From Flaveria trinervia (lineage: Eukaryota; Streptophyta; Magnoliopsida; Asterales; Asteraceae): a stretch of DNA of 64,000 nt. The notes below the pieces were generated by a model that saw nothing but the letters and a program-made list of their open reading frames with translations, searched no databases and was not told the origin of the DNA. Each line of letters opens with the position of its first letter. Within the stretch, counting starts at the first letter, position 1. A program made the position numbers and the translations under genes. Location: assembly GCA_025506515.1 (NCBI GenBank), contig CM046442.1, forward strand, positions 58,193,884 through 58,257,883. Reading direction: 5' to 3'. Of this stretch, positions 11,425 through 21,689 are shown piece after piece.

Positions 11425-12667
11425 ATGGTTGGCGGTAAATCTTCGAAAGCTTCACGAGGTGGAGGTGGTGGTGGACGTGGTGCCGAACCACGTGTCACAA
11501 GAAGAAGGTCTAGGGCTGAAGGAGCAACCCATGAGGAACCCGAGACCCCTCATCAGGAGGGCGGTGATGAGAATGCTAATCAGAGAGCCTCATTGAGAGA
11601 GGTGGTCAGGGATGAAGTGCATCAGGTTATGCAGACGATCCTACCGTCTGTGGTGACCGAAGTTATGAAGGTTGTTAGAGACGAGGAGAGATAGGAAGGG
11701 GGTAGACCTTCGGGCGAAAGGAGACGGCCCGAGACTAAAAAGGTTTTCTTCAATGACGAAGAGGACGAAGAGGAAGAGCCTGCACTGGAGGCGGCACAAG
11801 GCTGTAATTATGCGGCGTTTCAACGATGCAAGCCCCCAACTTTTGATGGAAACGACACTGCTGCCGCTGCTCACCAATGGGTGAGAGAGATGGAGGCGGT
11901 ATTGAATATCAGCGAGTGCCGGGAGGATTAGAAAGTAAAGTTTGCTGCCCATTCTTTTATGGACTCGGCTCTGTGCTGGTGGGACAATATAGTCCAAGCC
12001 GAGGGTAGCAGAGCTATTGGAAGGATGAGATGGCCGGAGTTAAAGAAGCTGGTGGTTGAGGAATTCTGTCCTCATCAGGAGATGGATAAAGTTGAAAGGG
12101 AATTCCTGCAACTGAAGGCAGGAACCCTGACACATCAACAGTACACCACGAAGTTCAACGAGATGGCACATCTGGTGCCGGATTAGGTGACACCTCTTTC
12201 ACGAAAGATCAAGAGGTACATTCAGGGCTTGTCGGTGGACATCCCTAGGCACATGATTGCTGCCTGACCGAGCACGTTTAGGTCGGCGGTTGATTTGGCA
12301 GGGAGATTGTATGATGAAAGATCTTTGATGGCGATTGAAAGTAGCAAGAAAGGAGACGGTGATCAAGGATGGAACGGGAAGCGATTGGAACGTGACGGAA
12401 CCGCTCCAGGTGACAAAGGTGCACGAGTTGATGATCAGCGTGTGATCATAACTGGTGCGGAGTCAAAAAGGTGTGACAAGTGTGGACACAGGCACCCCCG
12501 GGGAATGCAGGCTGGGGGGCAATGTCTGTTTCCGTTGTGGATGGACCGGACATGTGGCGAAGAACTGCGGTATGGGGAGGTGTTATTCCTGTGGTGAGGA
12601 AGGTCACATGAGCAGGGATTGCAAGAAGTCGAGAGCGGAAGGTTCGGGAACGAAGAAGATCGGATGA
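11425..12667 (+). pseudogene. gag: Gy3 gag, broken
   Basis: The ATG at 11425 opens MVGGKSSKASRGGGGGGRGAE, a basic glycine-rich start followed by an acidic stretch; the frame stops at 11692. A Retrotrans_gag-type capsid region lies at 11959-12330, including ALCWWDN, EFLQLKAGTLTHQQYTTKF and a stop at 12183. Two intact-looking CCHC knuckles, CFRCGWTGHVAKNC and CYSCGEEGHMSRDC, lie at about 12525-12640 in another frame. At least two frameshifts and several stops separate these blocks. Confidence 0.85.
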
Positions 12668-12739
12668 AGCTCTGGTACGAGGAAAGAGAACTGAGGGTAA
12701 GTGCTAGAGCCTTCGCTATGACCGGGAGGAGGCTAGGTC

Positions 12740-13400
12740 AGACTCCGAGGTAACGTCAGGTACGTTCTTTCAAGTTTAGATTTATGCATCTATGCTTTAA
12801 TTGTGATTCTAGTAGTAGTTTTGTTGTCACTGTTTTTTGTGCTGTTGCACGTTAGGGGTAGGGAGATCGATGAGCCCTTTGATGTAAGAATTGCTGTTAG
12901 TAAGTCTATCAGGTTACCTAATGCCCTAGAGGATTGCGCGATAGAATTGAGAAAGAACACCTGTTCCTGCTAGGCTGTTCAAGACAGACATAGGTTGGTT
13001 GATATCTCTGGGTGAGTTGATCAGTAGTCTATGACTTAAACCCCAAGTGCTGCAGAAAGATGGATTGCTCAACCGTGCGAAACTAGAGTTCGGTGACGAC
13101 CTACGACAATGAAGTATGAGGAAGGCTTTGACCAGGAGAGCGGATTGCTTGATTTGAAATCAAGTAAAGTTAATATTAAAGTGGAGAGGGTCATTCTCAG
13201 TTGTTGCTCATGTAGGAGAAGTGGCACATCGACTGGAGCTACTTGATGAGTTAAGTGGAATTCATCTGATATTCCATACATCTCGTCTAAGAAAGAGCTC
13301 AACCGATGAGGATATGATCATGCTACTAGAGAATACTGAGATGGACAGAGTATCCAACCACGAGGAGCAACTGGTGACCATTACTAATAAGAAGGAGAGA
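12740..13400 (+). pseudogene. Gy3 pol remnants: protease scrap joined to integrase C-terminus
   Basis: 12755-13010 retains degraded aspartic-protease-like sequence (DSSSSFVV near the active-site region, later RIAVSKSIRLPNALEDCAIEL). Then, at about 13220-13400, comes RLELLDELSGIHLIFHTSRLRKS, typical of the C-terminal tail of gypsy integrase. Everything between these in a normal pol has been deleted. Confidence 0.7.
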
Positions 13401-13546
13401 ATAGACTAAGGAGGAGGATTGTTTCACTTGTGCGGGTGCAGTGAAGCCTAACGGGATCTGAGTTTAAATGCAAGATCAAAGAAAAGGTGAGATAGTGTTA
13501 ACCGTAACTGTTCGAGAAGCGACAGGTTTCAGGGACGAAACCTCTT

Positions 13547-13561
13547 TAAGGGGGGTAGACT
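13547..13561 (+). other. Gy3 polypurine tract
   Basis: TAAGGGGGGTAGACT directly before the 3' LTR, the plus-strand primer site for reverse transcription. Confidence 0.8.
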
Positions 13562-15166
13562 TGTAACACCCCGAAATTTCTACTTAAACGGAAGGAAAAG
13601 AAAAGTAAATAGAAAGAATAGAAACTTTGCACAAGTGGAGGGGAAAAAGTGCACAAAGTATAAATCTTATTATTTTAAGATATTAAGGGCATGGTCGCCC
13701 ATATCAAAGCAGAAAGCTGCTTTGATCTTGAAGGAGAAGAAGAGAGAGAGAGAGAGAGCCGGTTCTAGAGAGAAAGAGGAAGAAGAAGCTAAAAAAGGTA
13801 AGTCTTCTCTTGTTTGAGCTCCGTTTCAGTTGAGTATTGAGTTCTTGACCGAAGTTGCGGTTGTTTAGAGTTTACTTTCGGGATTCAAAGAGCTGAAACG
13901 AAGTGGGTCTTGAACTGGAAGAGTGTTGCTCAAAGGCTGCTCAAGGTGAGTTTCTAGAACCCCTCTTTTACTGATTTTTAACTGATTTTGGGCTATTATG
14001 CATACTAAGTAAACATTTTGAAAGAAACCATGGGTTTACAGCTTTATGTTCGAATGTTGTATGTATGTATGCATATTATAGTGTTGATTATGGGTTAGAG
14101 ATGATTTTAGCATGCATAGATGGCCTTAGTATGTTAGATCTATGTTTAGGTATGCTTAGAATGATAATCGGGTGAAATTGGTAGCATAGAAAATATTTCA
14201 GAATGTTTGATGAACATGAACAGTGGTTCATGCACCCAAACAGTTGTCCATGCGTCCAGCATGAGAGACCAGACGCCTAAGTGTTGGCCATGCGCCCAAG
14301 AGTGGGTCATGCGCCTGAACAGTGGCCCATGCGCCCAGCATGTTGGCCATGCGGCTAAGTATTAGCCATGCGCCCAAGTCTGGCCATGCACCTAAATAGT
14401 GCCCATGCGCCCAAGCGATTGAAACGGCTAAGTGTGGACCATGAGCCTAAATAGTGCCCATGTGTCCCAGTGAATGAAATGGCCAAGTGTGGACCATGCG
14501 CCTAAACAGTGCCCATGCGTCCCAGTGAATGAAATGGCTAAGTGTGGACCATGCGCCTAAATAGTGCCTATGCGTCCCAGTGAATGAAACAACTAAGTAT
14601 TGGCCATGCGCCTAAACAGTGCCCATGCGCCCAAGTGCTCGAAACGGTTGAGTAGGTGATGCGCCTAAATAGGGCAGAAACACCCAAACAGTGCCCATGC
14701 GCCCAGATTGTTTTATACTTAAATTTTTATGCTCATGAGCTTGGAAGGTCCCATGCACCCAATTTGGACTTGAGTTTTTCTAAGTGGATTTTAAGGGGTA
14801 AAATGGGAAGATAGGCCTGGTTATGATGTGATGGCTTATGTTTGATGTGTGTATGATGTTGAGGGTATATGTTTATGTTTATGTGTGTTCCTTATTATGT
14901 ATGTATGTCTTCCCTTGGCTTTGCGTTGAACGTTAATGAATGTAATGAAAGTATTATGTAACGTAAAGTGGAAGATAATGAAAAGAGGAACGTAATGAAT
15001 GAATGCATGCATGATTTAATGAATAAAGAGAGAAGTATAGAGAGGCTTGAAAGCAATATGTACAGAGGTGCACGGCTCTTAATGCCTTAAGCTCTACCGC
15101 GTGAGGTTTAGCAAATCCTAAAGTGTGCACGCAAGGGTTCCAGTCTTTGTGACTAACCTTCAGAGG

Positions 15167-15331
15167 TGTTACCTATTTCTATGGGGGTGTTACCCATTTC
15201 TATGGGGATGTTACCCATTTCTATGGGGGTGTTACCCACTTCGGTGGGGGTGTTGTTACCCACTTCGGTGGGGGTGTTGTTACCACTTCGGTGGGGGTGT
15301 TGTTACCCACTTCGGTGGGGGTGTTGTTACC
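15167..15331 (+). repeat. Expanded 20/24-bp tandem repeat, Gy3 3' LTR
   Basis: Three units of a variant GTGTTACCCATTTCTATGGG type followed by four of the GTGTTGTTACCCACTTCGGTGGGG type. The variant units have no counterpart in the 5' LTR array. Confidence 0.88.
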
Positions 15332-15379
15332 CGAGTTATGTAAAACTTCGGGGGTGTGGCATAAAGCCAAGTATAGTTA

Positions 15380-15602
15380 TGAGGTGAGCGACTTTGTGCC
15401 ACAACAGACTCGACAGAGGTCTTTCTCCATGAGATGAGATATGAGGTGAGCAACTCTGTGTTGCAGCAGACTCGACAGAGGTCTTTGACTATGAGACGAG
15501 ATAAGAGGTGAGCGACTCTGTGTTGCAACAGACTCGATAGAGGTCTTTGTCCATGAGACGAGATAATGAGATGAGCGACTTTGTGTTGCAACAGACTCGG
15601 AT
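15380..15602 (+). repeat. ~60-bp tandem repeat, Gy3 3' LTR
   Basis: Four units matching 10041-10262. Confidence 0.88.
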
Positions 15603-16380
15603 GGAGTTCAATCCTTGTGATTGACTCGTATGGGATCTTTGTCACGTATCTCGGTGTTGTGTCAGTCTTCGAACATGAGTCAGGGGTTTGTGAGCAGGCC
15701 CCGGCACAGCATCAGCTTTCGAGCATGAGTCGGGGATATTGCAAGAGACAAGATTTGAGTAATAATGAGTAATGAAAGAAAGATCATGTATGATAGAATG
15801 AACGTAAGAATGAACGTAAATGAATTATCCTAATAAAGTACTGAATAGGATCCTTGTCATTCGACCTCAATAATCGTGGCTGAGTGCCACGAAGAGGGTA
15901 AAGTCTGACCGGATCTAGAAAGAGAGGTGAACGATAATGTAATATGTTGAATGAACAAAGCTAATGAACGTATTGACAAAGATAATAATAATATTATCAG
16001 TATGTATGTATGATGCATGATCACGAACGGTTGTAAAGTATAGTATGTTTTGAAATAAGTAAGGAACGGTTTTAACAGAGAAAAGTATGTTTTATTATAA
16101 AACTAGAACTCACCCAGCGTCGCTGACTTTTATATGCATGATAGTTGGTAGGTATATGTTGATGCTGAGGAGTTGCAGGATTGGATGCATAAGCTACTGG
16201 GAGCATTTTGAGGCTGGCATCTGTATTTTGACATGTCTTGTATTTTGAGATAGAAACCAATGTTGTAAATGACATGTTTTTAGTTATTAATGAATGTTTT
16301 AAATTCCGCTGCAAAATAATGTACATTTTATAATGTTTTAAGTGCAATGAATGACCAACTGTGAGGTGCTCGGGAACGGG

Positions 16381-16403
16381 GATGATAAATTTTAAAAGTT
16401 TAA
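16381..16403 (+). repeat. 23-bp direct repeat flanking Gy3, right copy
   Basis: Matches 8262-8284 with one mismatch. The uninterrupted homologue in Co4 (near 43030-43062, minus) has only one copy, so the duplication was created with the Gy3 insertion. Confidence 0.85.
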
Positions 16404-17011
16404 TGTAAGGTTAGGTTCACACATGTCTTCTTCTGAACCCAAAATGACTAAACCAGTAACCAAACCCGTGTTACACGTCAAAGTCCAATTAAACTAAAGG
16501 CTAAAGATGTTAAGCATGTCAAACAATTAATTTTGTTAAAGAAGTAGAAACATCTAAACGAGAAGTGGCTAAACCCAACCAGACTCGTGTTGCACCTGTA
16601 TCACACTCAACCCCACATAAACAGTTTCCTCAACATGTGGAAGGGAGATCATGCTACAGTTGTGGAAAAAGAGGACATATTTCTTCTAATTATCCTTATT
16701 ATCAGACTCCCAGAAAGAAAAATGAACTTAATAATACAAAACAAAGTTCTTCTAAAAGGAGTTCTATTACCCCTCCTAAGAGAACTAGTGAACCTAAAGT
16801 TCAAACTCTAAGCTAGTCGTCTGTTTCTCACAAACAGGCCTTACACAAAACTGGATTATGGAAAGAAAAGTCAAATAATCTATCTGATAATGAGAACAAT
16901 AAGAAGAATGATATGCCCTCATCCTTAAGTGGATAGTGGGTTGAGTTTATGATGTGTGATTCCTCTGGGTCACCCAAGCTAGTTAAGGCTTGGGTCCCAA
17001 ACCTAAACTGA
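16404..17011 (+). pseudogene. gag: Co1 gag, C-terminal part (broken)
   Basis: Continues the Co1 gag after Gy3. A second zinc knuckle, CYSCGKRGHISSNY (about 16650-16695), has tyrosine where its last cysteine should be; the Co4 homologue keeps cysteine. The gag ends KAWVPNLN with a TGA at 17009-17011. An acceptor-like TTCTTTGAATGTGCAG lies just downstream (ending 17032). Confidence 0.8.
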
Positions 17012-17032
17012 TTATTTTCTTTGAATGTGCAG

Positions 17033-17708
17033 GGTGTCCACTACAGTGCTATCACAAATACCTGGATTGTGGATAGTGGGGCGTCTAGGCACATGACAGG
17101 AACTTGTCTCTCCTTTTCAATGTCAAACAAATTAAGGGGGATATGTATCATTTGCTGGGAATAAAGGAGGATATATCACTGCTCAGGGTGAAGTAGGAAA
17201 CCAGAAAGTCAAGTTTGATAATGTAAACTACGTTCAACAACTACAGAACAACTTGCTTTCAGTCTCCTAGATCTGTGACAAAGGCTTCAAAGTTGTGTTG
17301 GACAACAAGAAGTGCTACGTGCTGAAAAATGATTACGTTATCCCGAAGGACAATGTCTTAATGTCAGCTTCAAGATATAACAATTTATATGTCTTTGATT
17401 TATCAAAAGCCTCCACAACTGATCATCAAATTCAATGCTTCTTGTCAAAGGCAACAGAGAGGGATTCAATCTCCTGGCATAGGAGAATGGGACACATTAA
17501 TCTGAGGAAGATGAACCGATTAATACAGAATGATCTAGTGAATGGAGTAAATGTCAAGAACTTCCAGCTTCTGGATTTTTGCGTAGCATGTAAGAAAAAC
17601 AAACAGACCAAGTAGTCTCACAAGGCAATTCTACACATGGATCTGTTTGGTCCCGTTAGCACTAAAAGTATTACTGGTGATAAGTACTACTATGTAGTAA
17701 CAGATGAT
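17033..17708 (+). pseudogene. pol: Co1 pol, first part: protease, GAG-pre-integrase, start of integrase
   Basis: The protease active site reads WIVDSGASRHMTG (about 17062-17100). The zinc-binding pre-integrase region includes SWHRRMGHINLRKMN and CVACKKNK (17470-17600). The integrase core begins LHMDLFGPVSTKSIT, with the first catalytic aspartate at about 17640. Stops and frameshifts occur (for example after RGICIICWE and at TK*SHK). Co2 interrupts the core at VVTDD (17703-17708); the frame resumes at 30083. Confidence 0.85.
17704..17708 (+). repeat. Target site duplication of Co2, left copy
   Basis: ATGAT, identical to 30083-30087. Removing Co2 and one copy makes the Co1 integrase continuous. 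Confidence 0.92.
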
Positions 17709-18595
17709 TGTTGGACCAAAAGAACCAATGAGCCTGATCAGAAAAACCTCTAAGTCCCACAGACATCACAACAACCGTGAAGACTTGATCAGCTGTTTGA
17801 AAAAGTCTGAAGACTTCAACAGCTGAAGACTAAAGTACTGAAGACTTCAACAGCTGAAGACCAAAGTCTGAAGATCAACAGCTGAAGACTAAGTACTGAA
17901 GACTTCAATAGCTGAAGACTAAAGTACTGAAGACTTCAACAGCTGAAGACCAAAGTCTGAAGATCAACAGCTAAAGAACAAGTACTGAAGATCAACAGCT
18001 AAAGTACAAAGACTGAAGACATCAGCTGATGACAACAGCTGAAGTTCAAGTACAAGTACTGAAGCCTTCAGAGTTTGTTACAACAGCTGAAGAAGCATTC
18101 TTCAGTTGTTGTGATGGTTTCCTTTCAGTAGTTTTCTTTTTGTTTCAGTATTTGTAAAACGACTGAAGAGCATGTTCTTCAGTTGTTGTAGTTTCAGTAG
18201 TTTTCTTTTCAGTAGTTGTAGTGACAGTTAACACTTAGTATTTTTTGTAAGAAGATGTCAGTTGTTTTGACATCTTCAGTAGTTGTGTTAACTTTCAGTA
18301 ATTTGAATAATTCTGTTAGATGTCACTATCAAATGACATCAGCAGACATCACATCTCCTATATAAGGAATGTTCCCCACGACATTCCTATATAGATGATT
18401 GACCTGATTGTATGGGTGACATTGTGCCACCACGAAAGCGCGTATTGAATGAAACATTTGATTTACAGAATTCTTTCTATAATCGTTTGTTCTTACTTTG
18501 AATATCAACTGTATTCTTGTGAATTGTCTAATTCTTTATTTGATTTCCGCTGCAATACTCTCTAATCAATCAAACGTAGATCACTGATCCTAACA
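17709..18595 (+). repeat. Co2 5' LTR
   Basis: TGTTGGACC...GATCCTAACA. U3 is packed with AACAGCTGAAGAC, ACTGAAGAC and CAGTAGTT motifs, many as inverted pairs; an example is the hairpin at 18087-18105 (CTGAAGAA-GCA-TTCTTCAG). Confidence 0.95.
18359..18366 (+). promoter_or_regulatory. TATA box, Co2 5' LTR
   Basis: TATATAAG, conserved at 29842-29849 in the 3' LTR and in both Co5 LTRs; it follows the U3 motif array. Confidence 0.72.
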
Positions 18596-18610
18596 ATTGG
18601 TATCAGAGCA
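18596..18610 (+). other. Co2 primer binding site
   Basis: ATTGGTATCAGAGCA contains a perfect TGGTATCAGAGC directly after the LTR, complementary to the initiator methionyl-tRNA 3' end. Confidence 0.92.
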
Positions 18611-18824
18611 GGTTAATCATTGATCGATCTAACAATTGATCATTGAAACTGCTAATCGATATCTGCATTTGATTGAATAGGCATATTTGCAAGAATCGGT
18701 CATAGTTAAATTGAATTTTTGCTATTTTCGTTTTATTGTTTTCTGTTTTCTCTTGGTTCAATTTGGTTTGTTGTGTTCTGTTTTAGATCTGTTAAAACTT
18801 AATTGATTTTGGTTGAATCTGAGA

Positions 18825-21674
18825 ATGACTACTCCTTCTAATGACCCTCACAATACCGGTTCATCAACCAAGCCTCCGATGCTGGTTAGGACCGAGTATA
18901 ACATATGGCAATGAAGAATGCTTCATCACCTATCTGTTAACAGTTCAGGTTGTTGGACATCGGTGGTACATGGTCCACATAAGCCTATGGTGAACAATCC
19001 GGAAACCAATCAAATGGTTCCGAAGAAGAAGGAACAATACTCAGATGAAGATCGGACACTGTTTGAGATTGATGCTAAAGCCCATGGAATTCTGGCCATG
19101 GCACTGCCTAATGAAATCTATTCAGGGCTTATGCATCATGAAACTGCTCATGACCTCTGGAATGCACTGAAGGAACAATTCAATGGAACTGATGAGGTCT
19201 TAGCAAACAACAAAGAAATCCTTGCCCAACAATATGAAACATTCTCTCATAGGAAGGGTGAGACACTGACTTAACAGTTTGAGCGTTTTTCCAGTTTGAT
19301 CTCTGAGCTAAAATGGTCAAACATGAATATACCAATAGCCAGATGAACAACAGATTCCTTAGATCACTACCTGAGAGATGGGACACATACACTATTGTCC
19401 TACGCTCCAGTGCAAATCTGAATAAACTATCTCTCACCCAACTTCATGGGAAACTGTTTACATTTGAGAGAGAGATAGAGCAGAAAAGGAAACTGGCATC
19501 ATCAGGAAAGCTCACTGATGTCTTTGTACCAGGGAACACTGTCTTGGTTGGTCATGAGTCAGAATATGCTGCATCTGAAAGTAATTATGATGAGCATATA
19601 GAATTTTCTTCAAACAGTTCAGATCATGCATTCGTTGGTGTTGATAGTCACTCAGGCTTTAATAGTGACAATTTATGTTTTATGATGGATGATTTGAAAG
19701 GAATAGCTGATGATGATCTAGAAGAGATGGATATTCTGAGCCAAATGGCCTTGATTAATATCAGATCTCAGAAGTTCTACAAGAGGACTGGCAGGAAATT
19801 TCCAGGACTCTCTGGCAAAACCAAAGTTGGTTTTGACAAGAGTAAGTTGAGGTGTCACAAATGCCAAAGGCTTGGACACTTTGCAAGAAAGTGTAGATCA
19901 TCTGGATCTAACTCCTCTACACCCTATGTGACTTTTCCAAGCACTAGTCCCAAAACAAGGGGCAACATCCTGCTAGTTCTGGTCATATTCACAACCTGTT
20001 TCGCCTGCATATTTTGTCCCTCAGGGTCCATGTCATATCCGTATCATATTACACCTCAGCCAAATCCAGTTCAAGTTCCTACTGCACAACAACACAAGCA
20101 TTACCTGAGCCTCTACCATCTCAATCACCCTCATCACAGCTTTTTCACCCCTGGTAATGTTGACTGGAGCAGTTTACCAGATGATCTCTCTGGTACTGAG
20201 CAATTATTTACTGGTGATGGTCAACATGGTGGTGAACATCCTTTTAGGAATCTAGCTCTCATGGCCCTGGAATCTACTGAGGGTTCATGCTCCAATGCAT
20301 CTTCTTCACAGGTAACCCAGGTACCTTCGAGGCTAAGGCCAAGCTTTGTTCTGAATCTTGCATAGATGCATTTGTCTCTATTAGAGAAGCAAATGTAGCT
20401 GTAATTAATCAAAATCTAGAGCTTGAGCAAATATTTCCAAAAGAAAAGCTGAATATGAGTCTGTCCTTAAGGACAAAGATGATGAGATTTATAAGCTTAA
20501 ATGCCAATTAAATGATGAAAGGCTAAGCTAGAGGTCATTCTTGAGAACCATAAGGAACTCAAAGAAAAACTTGCAGTTACCCAAGTTGAGTGTGACCGCT
20601 GGGTGTCATCCTGCAAGGGATTTGAAATGCTGCTCAGTAAGCAATCTGCTTCGAATGTGAAGTTTGGAATTGGTTATAACCATATTGCACCTCCAACAGA
20701 TTTTACTCCAAAACCAATAGTAAAATCTGAAAGTGAAAGCAATCTCCAAACCACATTATCATGTGCATCATCCACAAGTGATCTCCCCAAATCACAAGAT
20801 GAAATAAGGGTTGATACCTCAGCAAGTCAATTGGCTGATGGTTAACTACTGATAAGCACATGAAGCTGAGTATTTCAGATGTTGTCCTCAAAGTAACTTA
20901 AGTACTGAAGCAAGTTAAACAACTGAAAAGCATTTCAAATCAGCTGAAATAAATGGATTAACAACTGCTGACAATAAACAGCTGAAGAACAACTCTTCAG
21001 TTGTTACAGATTCTTCAGTACTGAACAAAATTACTGAAAGGAGGAAGTACTGAGAGCACACCTTCAGTAGTTTCCACATCAGCAGTTGATCAATCCAAGA
21101 TGAAGAATAAGCCATGTGAAATATGTGGTAAATTCAATCATTTCTTTCTGATGAATGTTGGTACAGAAAGGGTTCCAAACTCAACAGAGATAAGCTCATT
21201 AAAATCCAGATGGATGAAATGAAAACTGAGTTTGAGACCAAGTTTGTACCGCAATCATTCCATGTGATAAACCCAAGCCTTCAACAAAATTCAAAAAGAA
21301 GGATAAGGTTCATCACAAAACAGCTGATGGTGCTCCTCATGATAAACATCAGACTAAGTCTGTTAATTTTAAGGAGGAAATGGTGGATCACAGGAACTCA
21401 TCAAACACAAGTACTGATATGTCACAAGAGCTGAAAGCTTTGGCTACAAATCAGAACAACTTGTTATGATGGTTCAGCATTTGTTAGGGAGAGTTAACCA
21501 ACTAGATGCACCTGTGATCAAATCACTGAAAAGGCATTCCAAGCCCAAATCCAAGGAATCCATTTCAGCACCATCTCCTTCTTCAGCTGTTAATCATAAG
21601 AAACAAGTTATGGTTGCATCTGTTGATGAAAACAGACCAAAACCAAAAAGGTTTGGGTCTCAAAATCTAACTAG
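18825..21674 (+). pseudogene. gag: Co2 gag, broken
   Basis: The first ATG at 18825 (MTTPSNDPHNTGSSTKPP) meets a TGA at codon 30 (18912-18914); an ATG two codons later (18918, MLHHLSVNSSGCW) could restart the frame. A Gag capsid domain of UBN2 type spans 18918-19500 (AHDLWNALKEQF; EILAQQYETFSHRKGET), with TAA replacing a CAA codon at 19272 and a one-base deletion near 19310. A knuckle CHKCQRLGHFARKC lies at about 19855-19895, then a proline/glutamine-rich region and a coiled coil (20390-20660). A second knuckle CEICGKFNH at about 21115 is cut by a frameshift. The end is a TAG at 21672. A normal family Gag here is about 940 codons, which is long for copia. Confidence 0.88.
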
Positions 21675-21689
21675 TTTTCTTTTATGCAG

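Larger units (their letters stand above)
8285..16380 (+). mobile_element. Gy3: internally deleted Ty3/gypsy element nested in Co1 gag
   Basis: Two LTRs of about 2.8 kb (8285-11049, 13562-16380) flank only 2.5 kb of internal sequence. That interior holds a broken gag, a scrap of protease and the C-terminal end of integrase; reverse transcriptase, RNase H and the integrase core are missing. It is therefore non-autonomous. Gag type, LTR ends (TGTAACACCCC...GGCCTTACA) and the integrase tail suggest a Tekay/Del-like chromovirus lineage, which I cannot confirm without RT. The 3' LTR lacks its last eight bases. Confidence 0.9.
13562..16380 (+). repeat. Gy3 3' LTR, lacking its last eight bases
   Basis: Aligns to 8285-11041. 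It stops at CGGGAACGGG, where the 5' LTR continues GCCTTACA. It is slightly longer than the 5' LTR because its 24-bp array (15167-15331) has extra units. Confidence 0.9.

Noticed and set aside
15125..15387. Repeat-encoded frames rich in WGCYPF or GVLPISM
   Set aside because: Product of the 20/24-bp tandem repeat of the Gy3 3' LTR; the 5' LTR copy does not keep the frame.
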